A stretch of 64,000 nucleotides of DNA, taken from the NCBI RefSeq assembly GCF_900142035.1, contig NZ_FQZI01000001.1, forward strand, positions 744,001-808,000, written 5' to 3'. A program made the translations under genes and the position numbers. The notes under the pieces were generated by a model. That model was not told the origin of the DNA. It ran no database searches and was given only the letters and a program-made list of their open reading frames with translations. Below, piece after piece: positions 44,370-53,002 of this stretch. The DNA is from Flavobacterium terrae (lineage in GTDB: Bacteria > Bacteroidota > Bacteroidia > Flavobacteriales > Flavobacteriaceae). The number at the start of each line of letters is the position of its first letter. The stretch's first letter is position 1.

Positions 44370-45605
44370 ATGTTATTTCGATTTATTATAGTTGCTGTTG
44401 TTCTTTTGTTGGTTGAAATCTATGCTTTACAGGCATTTAGGACATTAGTTAAGTCTAAGTGGATTTTATGGGCATATGCCTTAGTAAGCTTTGTGGCTTA
44501 TGTGTATATATTTTATACTATTTTCAATTTTGATAGAAAAGTTGGTCAAACCAAGCAGAGCTTATTTGCTTTGGGTCTTTTGCTTACACTTTATTTGCCT
44601 AAAATTGTACTTACAACTGTAATGTTAGGCGAGGATGTTGTCCGATTTTTATCTGGTGTGGCGAACTATTTTATTGAGTATGATAGCCGTTCGACATTTT
44701 TGCCTGAGAGGAGGAAGTTTGTTAGTCAGGTTGCTCTTGGCTTAGCAGCTGTTCCATTTTTATCGTTGCTTTATGGAGTAACAAAAGGGAAATACAATTT
44801 TAAAGTTTTTAACCAACATTTATATTTTCCCGATTTGCCAGATGCTTTTGATGGGTTTACCATAACACATATTTCTGATATACATTCGGGAAGTTTTGAT
44901 AATGCAGAAAAGATAAATTACGCTGTTGATTTAATTAACCAACAAGGTTCAGATATTTTATTGTTTACAGGCGATATAGTAAATGCTAAAGCAGATGAAA
45001 TGCATCCTTGGATTGATACTTTTAATCGTTTAACAAAACCAGTTTTTGGAAAATATTCGGTACTAGGGAATCATGATTATGGCGCTTATTTAGACTGGGA
45101 TTCTGAAGAAGCAAAAGCAAAGAATTTTGAAGACATTAAAGATTTGCATCGCCAGATTGATTTTAAATTGCTGTTGAATGAACATGTTAAGATTAAAAAA
45201 GAAGATCAGGAGTTAGTTCTTGTAGGAGTTGAAAACTGGGGAAAACATTTTGGTTCGATGGGAGATGTTGATAAAGCTTCGGAGGGATTGACAGATAAAG
45301 ATTTTAAGATACTAATGAGTCATGATCCAAGTCATTGGGATGAAATTGTAAAACATCATCATAAAAATTTCCATTTAACGTTGAGTGGTCATACACATGG
45401 AATGCAGTTTGGGATAGAGATTCCAGGTTATTTTAAATGGAGTTTAGCGCAATACATGTATAAACAATGGGCAGGATGTTATGAGTATTTAGGAAGATAT
45501 GTTTATGTAAATAGAGGTTTTGGTTTTCATGCTTATCCAGGTCGCGTAGGAATTATGCCTGAAATAACTGTAATCACGTTAAAAAAAGGTGAAAAACTAG
45601 CATAA
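44370..45605 (+). CDS. Membrane-anchored metallophosphoesterase
   Basis: 411 residues. Four N-terminal helices (residues about 1-110) are followed by a calcineurin-type domain: HISDIHSGSFDN (first metal-ligand block), FTGDIVNAKADE, VLGNHDYG, a late LMSHDPSH and SGHTHGMQFG. All five metal-binding blocks are present. Relatives in this membrane-bound group include YkuE/LpxH-like enzymes acting on lipid pyrophosphates, but the substrate here is unknown. The ATG at 44370 is chosen because the upstream TTG would add residues before the first helix. The thioredoxin-fold gene follows. Confidence 0.88.
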   Translation: MLFRFIIVAVVLLLVEIYALQAFRTLVKSKWILWAYALVSFVAYVYIFYTIFNFDRKVGQTKQSLFALGLLLTLYLPKIVLTTVMLGEDVVRFLSGVANYFIEYDSRSTFLPERRKFVSQVALGLAAVPFLSLLYGVTKGKYNFKVFNQHLYFPDLPDAFDGFTITHISDIHSGSFDNAEKINYAVDLINQQGSDILLFTGDIVNAKADEMHPWIDTFNRLTKPVFGKYSVLGNHDYGAYLDWDSEEAKAKNFEDIKDLHRQIDFKLLLNEHVKIKKEDQELVLVGVENWGKHFGSMGDVDKASEGLTDKDFKILMSHDPSHWDEIVKHHHKNFHLTLSGHTHGMQFGIEIPGYFKWSLAQYMYKQWAGCYEYLGRYVYVNRGFGFHAYPGRVGIMPEITVITLKKGEKLA

Positions 45606-45619
45606 TTCGTTAAAAAGAG

Positions 45620-45627
45620 TATATTTG
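45620..45627 (+). promoter_or_regulatory. Possible -7 element for the thioredoxin-fold gene
   Basis: TATATTTG is an exact TAnnTTTG match, 30 bases before the ATG at 45658. The -33 position has no TTG. Confidence 0.35.
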
Positions 45628-45657
45628 TATTGCAAACTATAACTAATTAGTACGCTT

Positions 45658-45954
45658 ATGTCAAAATTTGGAGAGCTTATTAATGCACACGTCCCAGTTT
45701 TAATCGATTTCTATACTGACTGGAATGAATCGTCACAGTCTATGAATCCTGTGATTAAAGATGTGGCTGCTGCACTTGGAGATAAAGCTAAAGTAATCAA
45801 AATTGATGTCGATAAAAATCAAGAATTAGCCGAAGCTCTTCGTATTAAAGGTTTACCTACACTTATGATTTATAAAGAAGGGCAAATGAAATGGCGTCAA
45901 TCTGGAGAGTTGGATGCTAATACTCTTATAAATCTTGTTCAGGAACAGATTTAA
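45658..45954 (+). CDS. Thioredoxin-fold protein lacking the CxxC active site
   Basis: 98 residues covering a complete thioredoxin fold. HVPVLIDFYTDWN is the strand and helix entry, VIKIDVDKNQELAEALRIKG is the centre and LPTLMIYKEGQ holds the cis-Pro (Pro67). The site that normally reads WCGPC is W22-N23-E24-S25-S26, so both cysteines are gone and no Cys is present anywhere in the protein. It cannot perform dithiol exchange. It may act as a chaperone or binding partner. The gene lies 52 bases after the metallophosphoesterase gene and has its own promoter-like element. Confidence 0.88.
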   Translation: MSKFGELINAHVPVLIDFYTDWNESSQSMNPVIKDVAAALGDKAKVIKIDVDKNQELAEALRIKGLPTLMIYKEGQMKWRQSGELDANTLINLVQEQI

Positions 45955-46584
45955 TCATAAAACATCAAAAACAAATCCTTTTTTTTTATAATGAGCAATG
46001 GCTCTTGGTAAAGCATGTTTTAGATTGACACTTGCTTTTACACTATCGTGAAAAACGATAATGCTTCCAGAAGTTACTTTTTGAATTGCATTCTCTAGAC
46101 ATTTGTCAGGACTTATGGTTTGGTCAAAATCTGCAGAAAGTACATCCCACATAATTATTTTATAGCCCAATTTTCGAACAAGCTTTGATTGTTTTAGGGT
46201 TATTTTGCCATATGGAGGTCTAAAGAGTTTGTTTTTTTGAGTTTTTTGAATTGCATTCTCGCATAATTCGATATTTTCCAGATACTCCTTAGTGTTCGTT
46301 TTCCATCCGTTAAGATGATTAAAAGTGTGATTCCCTACAGAGTGTCCTTCAGCTATGATTTTATTAAAAATTTCAAGATTGTTTTCGATGTTTTTCCCAA
46401 TGCAAAAAAAAGTGGCTTTGATATTGTTTTCTTTTAAGGTCGACAGAGCCCATTCCGTAATTTCAGGTGTTGGACCATCATCAAACGTCAAATAGATTTT
46501 GTTGTCGTTATTGGGTATACTCCAAACTTGGTTAAAAAATAACCGTTTTACAAATGAAGATGTTTTTGTCCAGTAGAAACTCAT
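45955..46584 (-). CDS. Polysaccharide deacetylase (NodB/CE4), second copy
   Basis: 209 residues. Motif 1 IYLTFDDGPTPEI (Asp and Asp), motif 2 GNHTFNHLNG (His pair), motif 3 RPPYGK and the later MWDVLSADFD and IIVFHDS complete the CE4 set, so it should be an active metal-dependent de-N-acetylase, probably acting on peptidoglycan or chitooligosaccharide. No signal peptide is evident, though a hydrophobic stretch is near the N-terminus. Its stop is one base past the converging thioredoxin-fold gene, with a strong terminator ahead of its start. Confidence 0.9.
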   Translation of the reverse strand: MSFYWTKTSSFVKRLFFNQVWSIPNNDNKIYLTFDDGPTPEITEWALSTLKENNIKATFFCIGKNIENNLEIFNKIIAEGHSVGNHTFNHLNGWKTNTKEYLENIELCENAIQKTQKNKLFRPPYGKITLKQSKLVRKLGYKIIMWDVLSADFDQTISPDKCLENAIQKVTSGSIIVFHDSVKASVNLKHALPRAIAHYKKKGFVFDVL

Positions 46585-46590
46585 ATAACA

Positions 46591-46629
46591 AAAATAAGGC
46601 TTTCAATAATGTACTGAAAGCCTTATTTT
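46591..46629 (-). terminator. Intrinsic terminator after the DUF2723 gene
   Basis: A perfect 15-bp stem, AAAATAAGGCTTTCA (46591-46605) with TGAAAGCCTTATTTT (46615-46629), has a nine-base loop. On the minus strand it lies just past the stop at 46646 and ends in T-rich sequence. It also isolates the deacetylase gene that starts at 46584. Confidence 0.85.
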
Positions 46630-46645
46630 AATTGTTTGGTAAAAT

Positions 46646-49600
46646 TTATTCCATATCTCTACCAAAACGTTCAAAACGTTTGTTAGTAGCGTTGAATGTA
46701 GTTTTCATTTTATTATAAAACTCAATATCATTGTTGTTTTTAGCAACTTCTAATAAGCCTCTATATCTTTCAATAGCAGTGATTATGTCAATTGCCATAT
46801 CATTTTGCTCACTAGGATGAATTTCGCTGAAATATCTTAACTCGTCTTGGTATTTAGACGCTAGTTTAGTAAGTAACTTTTGAGCATTTTGATTTTCTCC
46901 AATCTTGTAATAACCATCAGCAAAAGAATCTACCGTGCTATAAAACTCATAAAGGTCTATAGGCATTTTTGCTAATGCTAATTCAATAACTTTTTTAGCT
47001 TTATCTTTTTGACCTTCTATAATTAGTTGGTTCATTAGTCGAGCCATGTTTGTTCTATGAGAAATACAATCCTTTCTGGTTTCAGGGTCGTGATAAATGT
47101 TTGGACTTTCTCCGTTACCCCAATCCCATTTCATGATTATGTTGTACATGATGTCAGAATCTAATCTTCCCATGTCAAAAGTGTAAGCGTCTTCAGGTAA
47201 AGGTGTTCTAATTGGAACTAGTCTATAAACCATTCCATCAAGTTGTAAGAATTGCTTCATCCAGATATAGTCATCATCTGCAAAAGCACCCGGCGAAAAA
47301 TAAATTGGTCTTTTCCAGTTATTATTTCTTACGATGTCTAACATCATTAATCTGTTCTTGTAAATTGCATTTCCTTTAATGTCAACATCAATATAAGGCA
47401 CAATTGAATCAGCTAATTTAGGATTAACAACTTTGTGTTTTAGTACTTCATCTTTGTTAACAGGTATCCTTATTTTATTTGTAGGATAGAATTGAACATG
47501 ATGTCCATTATTCAATTCAATTAATGTTCGAGGGTCATCACTAGAAATGAAATTGAAAAATTCATTAACATCTAAACGTGCATCAGTTCTTTTTTCGAAA
47601 ACTAAATAATCTCTTTTTTCTGAAACATAATCTTCATGTGAAAAAGAAATTGGAACAGGGTCAGATTCATAAGCTTTTGCTTTCATAGTATCAATGTACC
47701 AATCGGTCATTAATAAGCTAGTGTTAACAATACGTACGTCTGTTCTATATCCTTCTATTTCTTGTAGGTACCAAAGAGGGAAGGTGTCATTGTCTCCAAT
47801 GGTAAATAATATGGCATTTGGTTCGCAAGAATCAAGATATGCCCTTGCAGAGGCTACAGCAGTTCTTTTACCTGAGCGATCATGATCATCCCAGTTTTGA
47901 GAAGCCATAAGTACTGGCGCAGCAAGTAAACAAACAGAAACTACAATAGGTGCTGCTATTTTAGGTTGAATAAACTTTTTAATAGTATCGTATATGGCAT
48001 AAACACCAATTCCGATCCAAATGGCAAATACATAAAACGATCCAACAAGTGCATAATCTCTTTCACGAGGTTCAAATGGACGTTCGTTTAAGTAAATCTT
48101 TAAAGCAAGTCCTGTAAATAAGAAAAGTGCTAAGACTACGTAAAAACTTTTTAAATCTTTTCTGGCGTGGAAGAAGAATCCAATTAATCCTATAATGAAA
48201 GGTAAAAAGAAATAAGTGTTTCTTCCTTTGTTGTTTTTCCAATCGGCAGGAAGATTGTCTTGCGATCCAAGTCTGATAGCATCAATAAAATTAATACCGC
48301 TAATCCAGTTTCCGTCTTTTAAATCATATTCACCTTGTTTGTCATTTTGTCTTCCAACAAAATTCCACATTAAATACCTCCAATACATATAGCCAAATTG
48401 ATACTCAAACATGAATCTCAAATTGTCAAGAGTTGTAGGTTTTTGTATGTCTAAATAATGCCCGTAGCTTTTAAGAAACTTATCATAATCTTCAACGTCG
48501 ATTTTGCCTGAAGCATACGCTGCTCTGAATTCAGATACAACTTGAAGTAATTCTTCTTCTTCAGCATAATCAGGTTTAACTTTAAAATCTAGAACATTCG
48601 TGAATCGCATATAGTTTACTGCATGCTCACTACTCCATAAACGCGGTAAAAAAGCTTTGTGATTGTCATCGGTATTTTGTGCTCCGTTTTTGAAGTTATT
48701 TACAATTACATACTCACCTTTCTTATAATCTCTTTCGTAGTTAGGCTTATCGTCAGTGTAAGGATTGTTTTCGTCAAGACCAGCATAGGTGTCAGAAAAT
48801 TGAGGTCCATAAAATAATTTTTGTTCACCATATTGCTCTCTGTTATAATAAGCAAGAACCTCTCTAGCATCTGAAGGGTTGTTTTCGTTAATTGGAGTTT
48901 TTGCGTTAGCTCTAATAGGTAACATTAACCAAGTAGAAAATCCAATTAAGATAAACAAAACACATAATATAATTGTGTTGTAGAATACTTTCCCATTTGC
49001 TCTAGTATATTTCAAGCCAAAATAGAAAAACGCAATTAATAATATGCTAACAAAAATTGTCCCTGAGTTAAAAGGTAATCCTAGACTGTTCACCATAAAT
49101 ACTTCGGTTGCTCCAAAGAATGTCATTGTCCATGGTAATAATGATTTGAAGATGAACAATAATATAGAAACTACAACTATATTGGCAACAATAAAGTTCT
49201 TAATTGTTACTTTTTCGAAATGCTTAAAATAATATAAAAATCCTATTGAAGGAATCGTTAATAAAGCCATGAAGTGGACACCAAATGATAATCCAACTAC
49301 TAAAGCAATAAGTAATAGCCATTTGTTACCTTTTGGTAAATGCATTTCTTGCTCCCATCTTAAACCAAGCCAGAACAATAATGCAATTAAAAAAGTTGCC
49401 ATTGCATACACTTCTGCTTCAACAGCGTTAAACCAGAAACTATCTGAAAAAGTAAAAGCTAACGAACCTGCAAAAGCACTTCCAAGTATAGCTATACCAT
49501 TGTCTTTATTTATTTCTGTAAATGACGAAACTACTTTGCGTAAAATAATAGTTAGTGACCAAAACAAAAATAAAATGGTAAAAGCACTTGAAAACACAGA

Positions 49601-49846
49601 CATCATGTTGACCATTAAAGCTATATTTTCTTTTCCAATAGCAAACATCGAAAAGAAAGCTCCCATCATTTGGAATAATGGTGCTCCAGGAGGGTGGCCA
49701 ACTTCAAGTTTTGCAGCTGTGGCAATGTATTCACCACAATCCCAAAAACTCATTGTGGGCTCTACAGTTAAAGAATAGACTACTAATGAAATGAAAAAAG
49801 AAACCCATCCAAGGATAGTGTTCCATTTATTGAAATTGAATGACAT
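46646..49846 (-). CDS. DUF2723 membrane protein (PMT-like glycosyltransferase)
   Basis: 1066 residues. An N-terminal GT-C-like membrane region starts SLTVEPTMSFWDCGEYIATA, the signature of DUF2723, with the acidic Asp-x-Gly-Glu after helix 1 and GHPPGAPLFQMMGAFF following. About 12 helices span roughly 15-680, broken by a loop of 200 residues (370-560). The C-terminal 350 residues are soluble, with ILFTIGDNDTFPLWYLQE and helical TPR-like repeats near the end. It probably transfers a sugar from a polyprenyl donor to proteins or glycans on the periplasmic side. The ATG at 49846 is chosen over an upstream extension of ten residues. Confidence 0.85.
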   Translation of the reverse strand: MSFNFNKWNTILGWVSFFISLVVYSLTVEPTMSFWDCGEYIATAAKLEVGHPPGAPLFQMMGAFFSMFAIGKENIALMVNMMSVFSSAFTILFLFWSLTIILRKVVSSFTEINKDNGIAILGSAFAGSLAFTFSDSFWFNAVEAEVYAMATFLIALLFWLGLRWEQEMHLPKGNKWLLLIALVVGLSFGVHFMALLTIPSIGFLYYFKHFEKVTIKNFIVANIVVVSILLFIFKSLLPWTMTFFGATEVFMVNSLGLPFNSGTIFVSILLIAFFYFGLKYTRANGKVFYNTIILCVLFILIGFSTWLMLPIRANAKTPINENNPSDAREVLAYYNREQYGEQKLFYGPQFSDTYAGLDENNPYTDDKPNYERDYKKGEYVIVNNFKNGAQNTDDNHKAFLPRLWSSEHAVNYMRFTNVLDFKVKPDYAEEEELLQVVSEFRAAYASGKIDVEDYDKFLKSYGHYLDIQKPTTLDNLRFMFEYQFGYMYWRYLMWNFVGRQNDKQGEYDLKDGNWISGINFIDAIRLGSQDNLPADWKNNKGRNTYFFLPFIIGLIGFFFHARKDLKSFYVVLALFLFTGLALKIYLNERPFEPRERDYALVGSFYVFAIWIGIGVYAIYDTIKKFIQPKIAAPIVVSVCLLAAPVLMASQNWDDHDRSGKRTAVASARAYLDSCEPNAILFTIGDNDTFPLWYLQEIEGYRTDVRIVNTSLLMTDWYIDTMKAKAYESDPVPISFSHEDYVSEKRDYLVFEKRTDARLDVNEFFNFISSDDPRTLIELNNGHHVQFYPTNKIRIPVNKDEVLKHKVVNPKLADSIVPYIDVDIKGNAIYKNRLMMLDIVRNNNWKRPIYFSPGAFADDDYIWMKQFLQLDGMVYRLVPIRTPLPEDAYTFDMGRLDSDIMYNIIMKWDWGNGESPNIYHDPETRKDCISHRTNMARLMNQLIIEGQKDKAKKVIELALAKMPIDLYEFYSTVDSFADGYYKIGENQNAQKLLTKLASKYQDELRYFSEIHPSEQNDMAIDIITAIERYRGLLEVAKNNNDIEFYNKMKTTFNATNKRFERFGRDME

Positions 49847-49946
49847 ATAATTATGTTTCAGTTTGTGTTTGACCACACAAAGAAACTATTTTTTTGTCTA
49901 AAGAAAAGGTTAAAAAAAATTTTTTTAATTTTTTCTTCAAAAATAC

Positions 49947-49976
49947 TTGCAGAAATAAAAAATGGGTGTAAATTTG
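49947..49976 (+). promoter_or_regulatory. Promoter of tRNA-Gln
   Basis: TTG (49947-49949) and TAAATTTG (49969-49976) have exactly 19 bases between them, a complete Bacteroidetes housekeeping promoter. The tRNA starts 31 bases downstream of the -7 element. Confidence 0.85.
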
Positions 49977-50007
49977 CACTCGCATTAAGGAATTAATGCA
50001 GGTTTAA

Positions 50008-50078
50008 TGGCTCATGGTGTAATGGTAACACTACGGTTTTTGGTGCCGTCTTTCTAGGTTCGAGTCCTAGTGAGCCAA
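50008..50078 (+). tRNA. tRNA-Gln (anticodon TTG)
   Basis: 71 bases fold as a cloverleaf. The acceptor TGGCTCA pairs with TGAGCCA. The D-arm is GTGTAATGGTAACAC. The anticodon stem ACGGT/GCCGT encloses the loop TTTTGGT with TTG at its centre, and the T-arm is CTAGG-TTCGAGT-CCTAG. The anticodon TTG reads CAA (and CAG by wobble). CCA is not encoded in full (the gene is followed by CA). A full promoter lies before it and a GNRA-looped terminator after it. Confidence 0.95.
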
Positions 50079-50080
50079 CA

Positions 50081-50110
50081 AAAAAGCTCTGAGAAATCAG
50101 AGCTTTTTTT
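50081..50110 (+). terminator. Intrinsic terminator of tRNA-Gln
   Basis: AAAAAGCTCTGA (50081-50092) pairs with TCAGAGCTTTTT (50097-50108) around a GAAA tetraloop, followed by T. Confidence 0.92.
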
Positions 50111-50140
50111 ATTTCAATATGTTTGATACTGAATAAGATA

Positions 50141-50169
50141 AAAAAAGGACTCAATTTGAGTCCTTTTTT
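50141..50169 (-). terminator. Intrinsic terminator after the small gene at 50174
   Basis: AAAAAAGGACTCAA (50141-50154) and TTGAGTCCTTTTTT (50156-50169) are exact reverse complements. The T-rich end on the minus strand terminates the fbp unit. Confidence 0.85.
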
Positions 50170-50173
50170 ATGT

Positions 50174-50506
50174 CTAATCCTTAGGGGTGTTTAATATTTT
50201 GATTTTTAAATTTTCACAAAGAATTTCTGCAGTTTGTAAAGCGTCTTTCAGATTTTCTTCCATCGAGAAAGTTATATGTTTATTCTGGTCAAAAAAAATA
50301 TTTACTAGAAATCTTTCCCTATGTAATTGAACTGTTGCAGACTCATTGTTTATTCTCTGTCTAACTTTAGATTTTATAATTGTAACGTACTCAAATTTTG
50401 GACAATTTTTCCATTCACCATATTTAAATCCTAAAATTGAATAATATCTTCTGTAAATATTTTTATTGGTATCTATTTGATATTCGTCGGAAGAAACAAT
50501 TGACAT
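50174..50506 (-). CDS. Conserved-looking hypothetical protein after fbp
   Basis: 110 residues without a signal peptide. Alternating hydrophobic strands (IYRRYYSILGFKYGEW, YVTIIKSKVRQR, RFLVNIFFDQNKHITFSM) followed by a final helix (DALQTAEILCENLKIKIL) give a PH-like beta-barrel-plus-helix pattern. I cannot name a family. It starts two bases past the fbp stop, so it is cotranscribed with fbp. No link to sugar metabolism can be seen in its sequence. Confidence 0.7.
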   Translation of the reverse strand: MSIVSSDEYQIDTNKNIYRRYYSILGFKYGEWKNCPKFEYVTIIKSKVRQRINNESATVQLHRERFLVNIFFDQNKHITFSMEENLKDALQTAEILCENLKIKILNTPKD

Positions 50507-50508
50507 GA

Positions 50509-51516
50509 TTATTTATTATTTTCCATAAATTCTTCTGCTTTTTCTACCATATTTTGGCTTCCGCAGAAAAAAGGAACACGTTGGTGTAATTCTGTGGGTT
50601 GTATTTCCATAATACGTTTATAACCATCAGAAGCTTTTCCACCGGCTTGTTCAGCAAGAAATGCCATAGGGTTGCATTCATATAATAAGCGTAATTTTCC
50701 GTTAGGTGCTTTTGAACTGGTTGGATATAAATAAATACCTCCTTTAATCATGTTTCTATGAAAATCTGAAACTAAACTTCCAATATAACGAGAAGTATAT
50801 GGTCTGTCACCTTCTTCTAATTGGCAGTATTTAATATAATTTTTAACTCCTTGAGGGAAGTGTATATAATTTCCTTCGTTTACTGAATATATTTTTCCAT
50901 CTTTTGGGAATTGCATATTCGGGTGAGATAAATAAAAAGTTCCAATGGCAGGGTTTAAAGTAAATCCGTTCACTCCATGTCCTGTTGTGTAAACTAACAT
51001 GGTTGAGGTTCCATATATCACATATCCTGCGGCCACTTGATTAACGCCTGGTTGTAAAAAGTCTTCTAATTGAACTGGTGTTCCTATTGGGGTAACTCTT
51101 CTAAAAACCGAAAAAATAGTTCCCACAGAAACATTTACATCAATATTTGAAGAGCCATCTAATGGATCCATCAAAACCACATATTTGTTATTGTGACTAT
51201 TATCTGAACCAGCAACGGTGATAAAATCATCATTTTCTTCAGAGGCAATACCGCAAACAATCTCTCTGTTAATTAATGTTTGAATAAAAACTTCGTTTGC
51301 ATATACATCCAGTTTTTGTTGGTCTTCACCTTGAATGTTTTGATCGCCTGCAGCACCAACAATATCTACTAATCCAGCTTTGTTTACTTTATAATTTACA
51401 ACTTTTGCAGCAAGTCTAATTGAGTTGATAATTCTGGATAATTCTCCCGATGAATATTGAAATTCACTTTGTTTTTCGATGATGAATTCACCTAATGTTT
51501 TATTGCGTTCTTCCAT
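50509..51516 (-). CDS. fbp: Fructose-1,6-bisphosphatase, class I
   Basis: 335 residues. Hydrolyses fructose 1,6-bisphosphate to fructose 6-phosphate in gluconeogenesis. Signatures: the metal-binding [21 protein letters not shown] (near 130-150), [10 protein letters not shown] and the active-site [20 protein letters not shown] with ARG/LYS sugar-phosphate contacts. Length and order match class I enzymes. The gene is divergent from the M48 peptidase gene. Confidence 0.96.
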   Translation of the reverse strand: MEERNKTLGEFIIEKQSEFQYSSGELSRIINSIRLAAKVVNYKVNKAGLVDIVGAAGDQNIQGEDQQKLDVYANEVFIQTLINREIVCGIASEENDDFITVAGSDNSHNNKYVVLMDPLDGSSNIDVNVSVGTIFSVFRRVTPIGTPVQLEDFLQPGVNQVAAGYVIYGTSTMLVYTTGHGVNGFTLNPAIGTFYLSHPNMQFPKDGKIYSVNEGNYIHFPQGVKNYIKYCQLEEGDRPYTSRYIGSLVSDFHRNMIKGGIYLYPTSSKAPNGKLRLLYECNPMAFLAEQAGGKASDGYKRIMEIQPTELHQRVPFFCGSQNMVEKAEEFMENNK

Positions 51517-51620
51517 GTAAGAAATCGTTGTAGTTTAGTTGGGCAAATATCATCATTTATTTTTTAAATTAAATCACAAAAAACTTCAAATTGAACCATT
51601 TTTATCACCTCAAGATATTT

Positions 51621-51628
51621 TATATTTG
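51621..51628 (+). promoter_or_regulatory. Possible -7 element for the M48 peptidase gene
   Basis: TATATTTG is an exact TAnnTTTG match, 17 bases before the ATG at 51646. The nearest upstream TTG (51591-51593) is 27 bases away, longer than the usual spacing. Confidence 0.4.
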
Positions 51629-51645
51629 TTAGAAAATTATACACC

Positions 51646-52479
51646 ATGAAAACAATGAAATTAGTTGGTTTAGTCGCTGTAATGTTTACAGGAACAGTAA
51701 ATGCACAAATAAACCTAGGCGAAAAGGCATTAGGAGCTGTCCAAAAAGGGTATGCCGGTTTTACTTTTAGTGATGAAGAGGCAGCAGCAATGTCTAAAGA
51801 GGCGGTTGTAAAAATGGATGCTGAAAATAAAGTAGCAGGTCCCAAAGATGCTTATACAATTAGATTGAATAAAATTTTTGGTAAACATAGTACTGAAAAC
51901 GGATTGAACTTAAATTACAAAGTATATTTAACTAAAGATGTAAATGCTTTTGCAACTGCAGATGGAAGTGTTCGTGTGTTTTCTGGTTTAATGGATATTA
52001 TGGACGATAATGAATTATTGGCAGTTATTGGTCACGAAATTGGACATGTTGCAAACCATGATACAAGAGATGCTGTAAAAGCGGCGTATAAAAAAGAGGC
52101 ATTGGTAGATGCAGTAGCTTCACAATCAGATAAAGTCGCAAAATTAACTGATAGTCAATATGCAAAAATTGGTAGTGCAATGATAGATAGTCGTCATAGT
52201 CGCCAACAAGAATCTGAAGCAGATCTTTATTCGTATGATTTTATGAAGCGCCATAAGTATAATGTTAATGCGGTTGAGTCTGCATTTACAATTTTAGCTA
52301 AGATGAATGAAGGAACAGAATCTAATTTTTTAACTAGAATGTTGAGTTCTCATCCTGACCCAAAGCAAAGGGCAGAAGATGCTAAACAAAGAGCTGTTGC
52401 AGATGGTTTATATAAGCCTTATGTAAAAAAAGCAGCTGTAAAAACAACAACTAAAAAAGTCGTAAAAAAGAAAAAATAA
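51646..52479 (+). CDS. M48-family zinc metallopeptidase, exported
   Basis: 277 residues. A signal peptide (MKTMKLVGLVAVMFTGTVNAQ) is followed by a helical part and the zinc site HEIGH at 130-134 within IGHEIGHVANHD. The third ligand is the Glu of ESEADLYSYDFM. SSHPDPKQRAEDAK closes the peptidase domain. The Lys-rich tail of about 15 residues may bind the envelope. Relatives such as BepA and LoiP degrade misfolded outer-membrane proteins. The GNAT gene follows after one base. Confidence 0.9.
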   Translation: MKTMKLVGLVAVMFTGTVNAQINLGEKALGAVQKGYAGFTFSDEEAAAMSKEAVVKMDAENKVAGPKDAYTIRLNKIFGKHSTENGLNLNYKVYLTKDVNAFATADGSVRVFSGLMDIMDDNELLAVIGHEIGHVANHDTRDAVKAAYKKEALVDAVASQSDKVAKLTDSQYAKIGSAMIDSRHSRQQESEADLYSYDFMKRHKYNVNAVESAFTILAKMNEGTESNFLTRMLSSHPDPKQRAEDAKQRAVADGLYKPYVKKAAVKTTTKKVVKKKK

Positions 52480-52480
52480 A

Positions 52481-52954
52481 ATGATAATCCGAAAAGGAAA
52501 ACAAGAAGATATGGCAAATGTTCTTGAACTTATAAAAGAATTAGCCATATACGAAAAAGAACCTGATGCTGTAGTTATAAAAGAATCTGATTTAATCAGA
52601 GATGGATTTAGTGATAATCCTCTTTTTTACACTTTTGTAGCTGAAGTTAATCATAAAATTGTTGGCGTTGCTTTATACTATTACCGTTACTCTACTTGGA
52701 AAGGGAAGACAATTCATTTAGAAGATTTAATAGTTAGAGAAGAAATGAGAGGAACTGGTATAGGTTTCGAATTATATTCTGAAATTATTAAGCAAGGGAA
52801 AAAAAACAACGTTAGAAGAATTGAATGGAACGTTCTAGACTGGAACACTCCGGCAATTAAGTTTTATGAAAAATCTGGAGCTCGAATCCTTGATGATTGG
52901 AGGGTAGTTCAAATGGATGAAATGGGAATAAATGAATTTTTAGATAAATTGTAA
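52481..52954 (+). CDS. GNAT N-acetyltransferase
   Basis: 157 residues. The acetyl-CoA loop is in LEDLIVREEMRGTGIGFELY (RGTGIG), with the usual IRKGKQEDMANVLELIKELA at the front and WNTPAIKFYEKSGA near the end. The overall pattern fits the spermidine/diamine acetyltransferase-like branch, but the substrate is not certain. One base separates it from the M48 stop, and aspartate kinase follows. Confidence 0.9.
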   Translation: MIIRKGKQEDMANVLELIKELAIYEKEPDAVVIKESDLIRDGFSDNPLFYTFVAEVNHKIVGVALYYYRYSTWKGKTIHLEDLIVREEMRGTGIGFELYSEIIKQGKKNNVRRIEWNVLDWNTPAIKFYEKSGARILDDWRVVQMDEMGINEFLDKL

Positions 52955-53002
52955 AAACCTGAGTCAAGCTAAAATGATTGTTAGTTTGAAAAATAATAAG
53001 TT

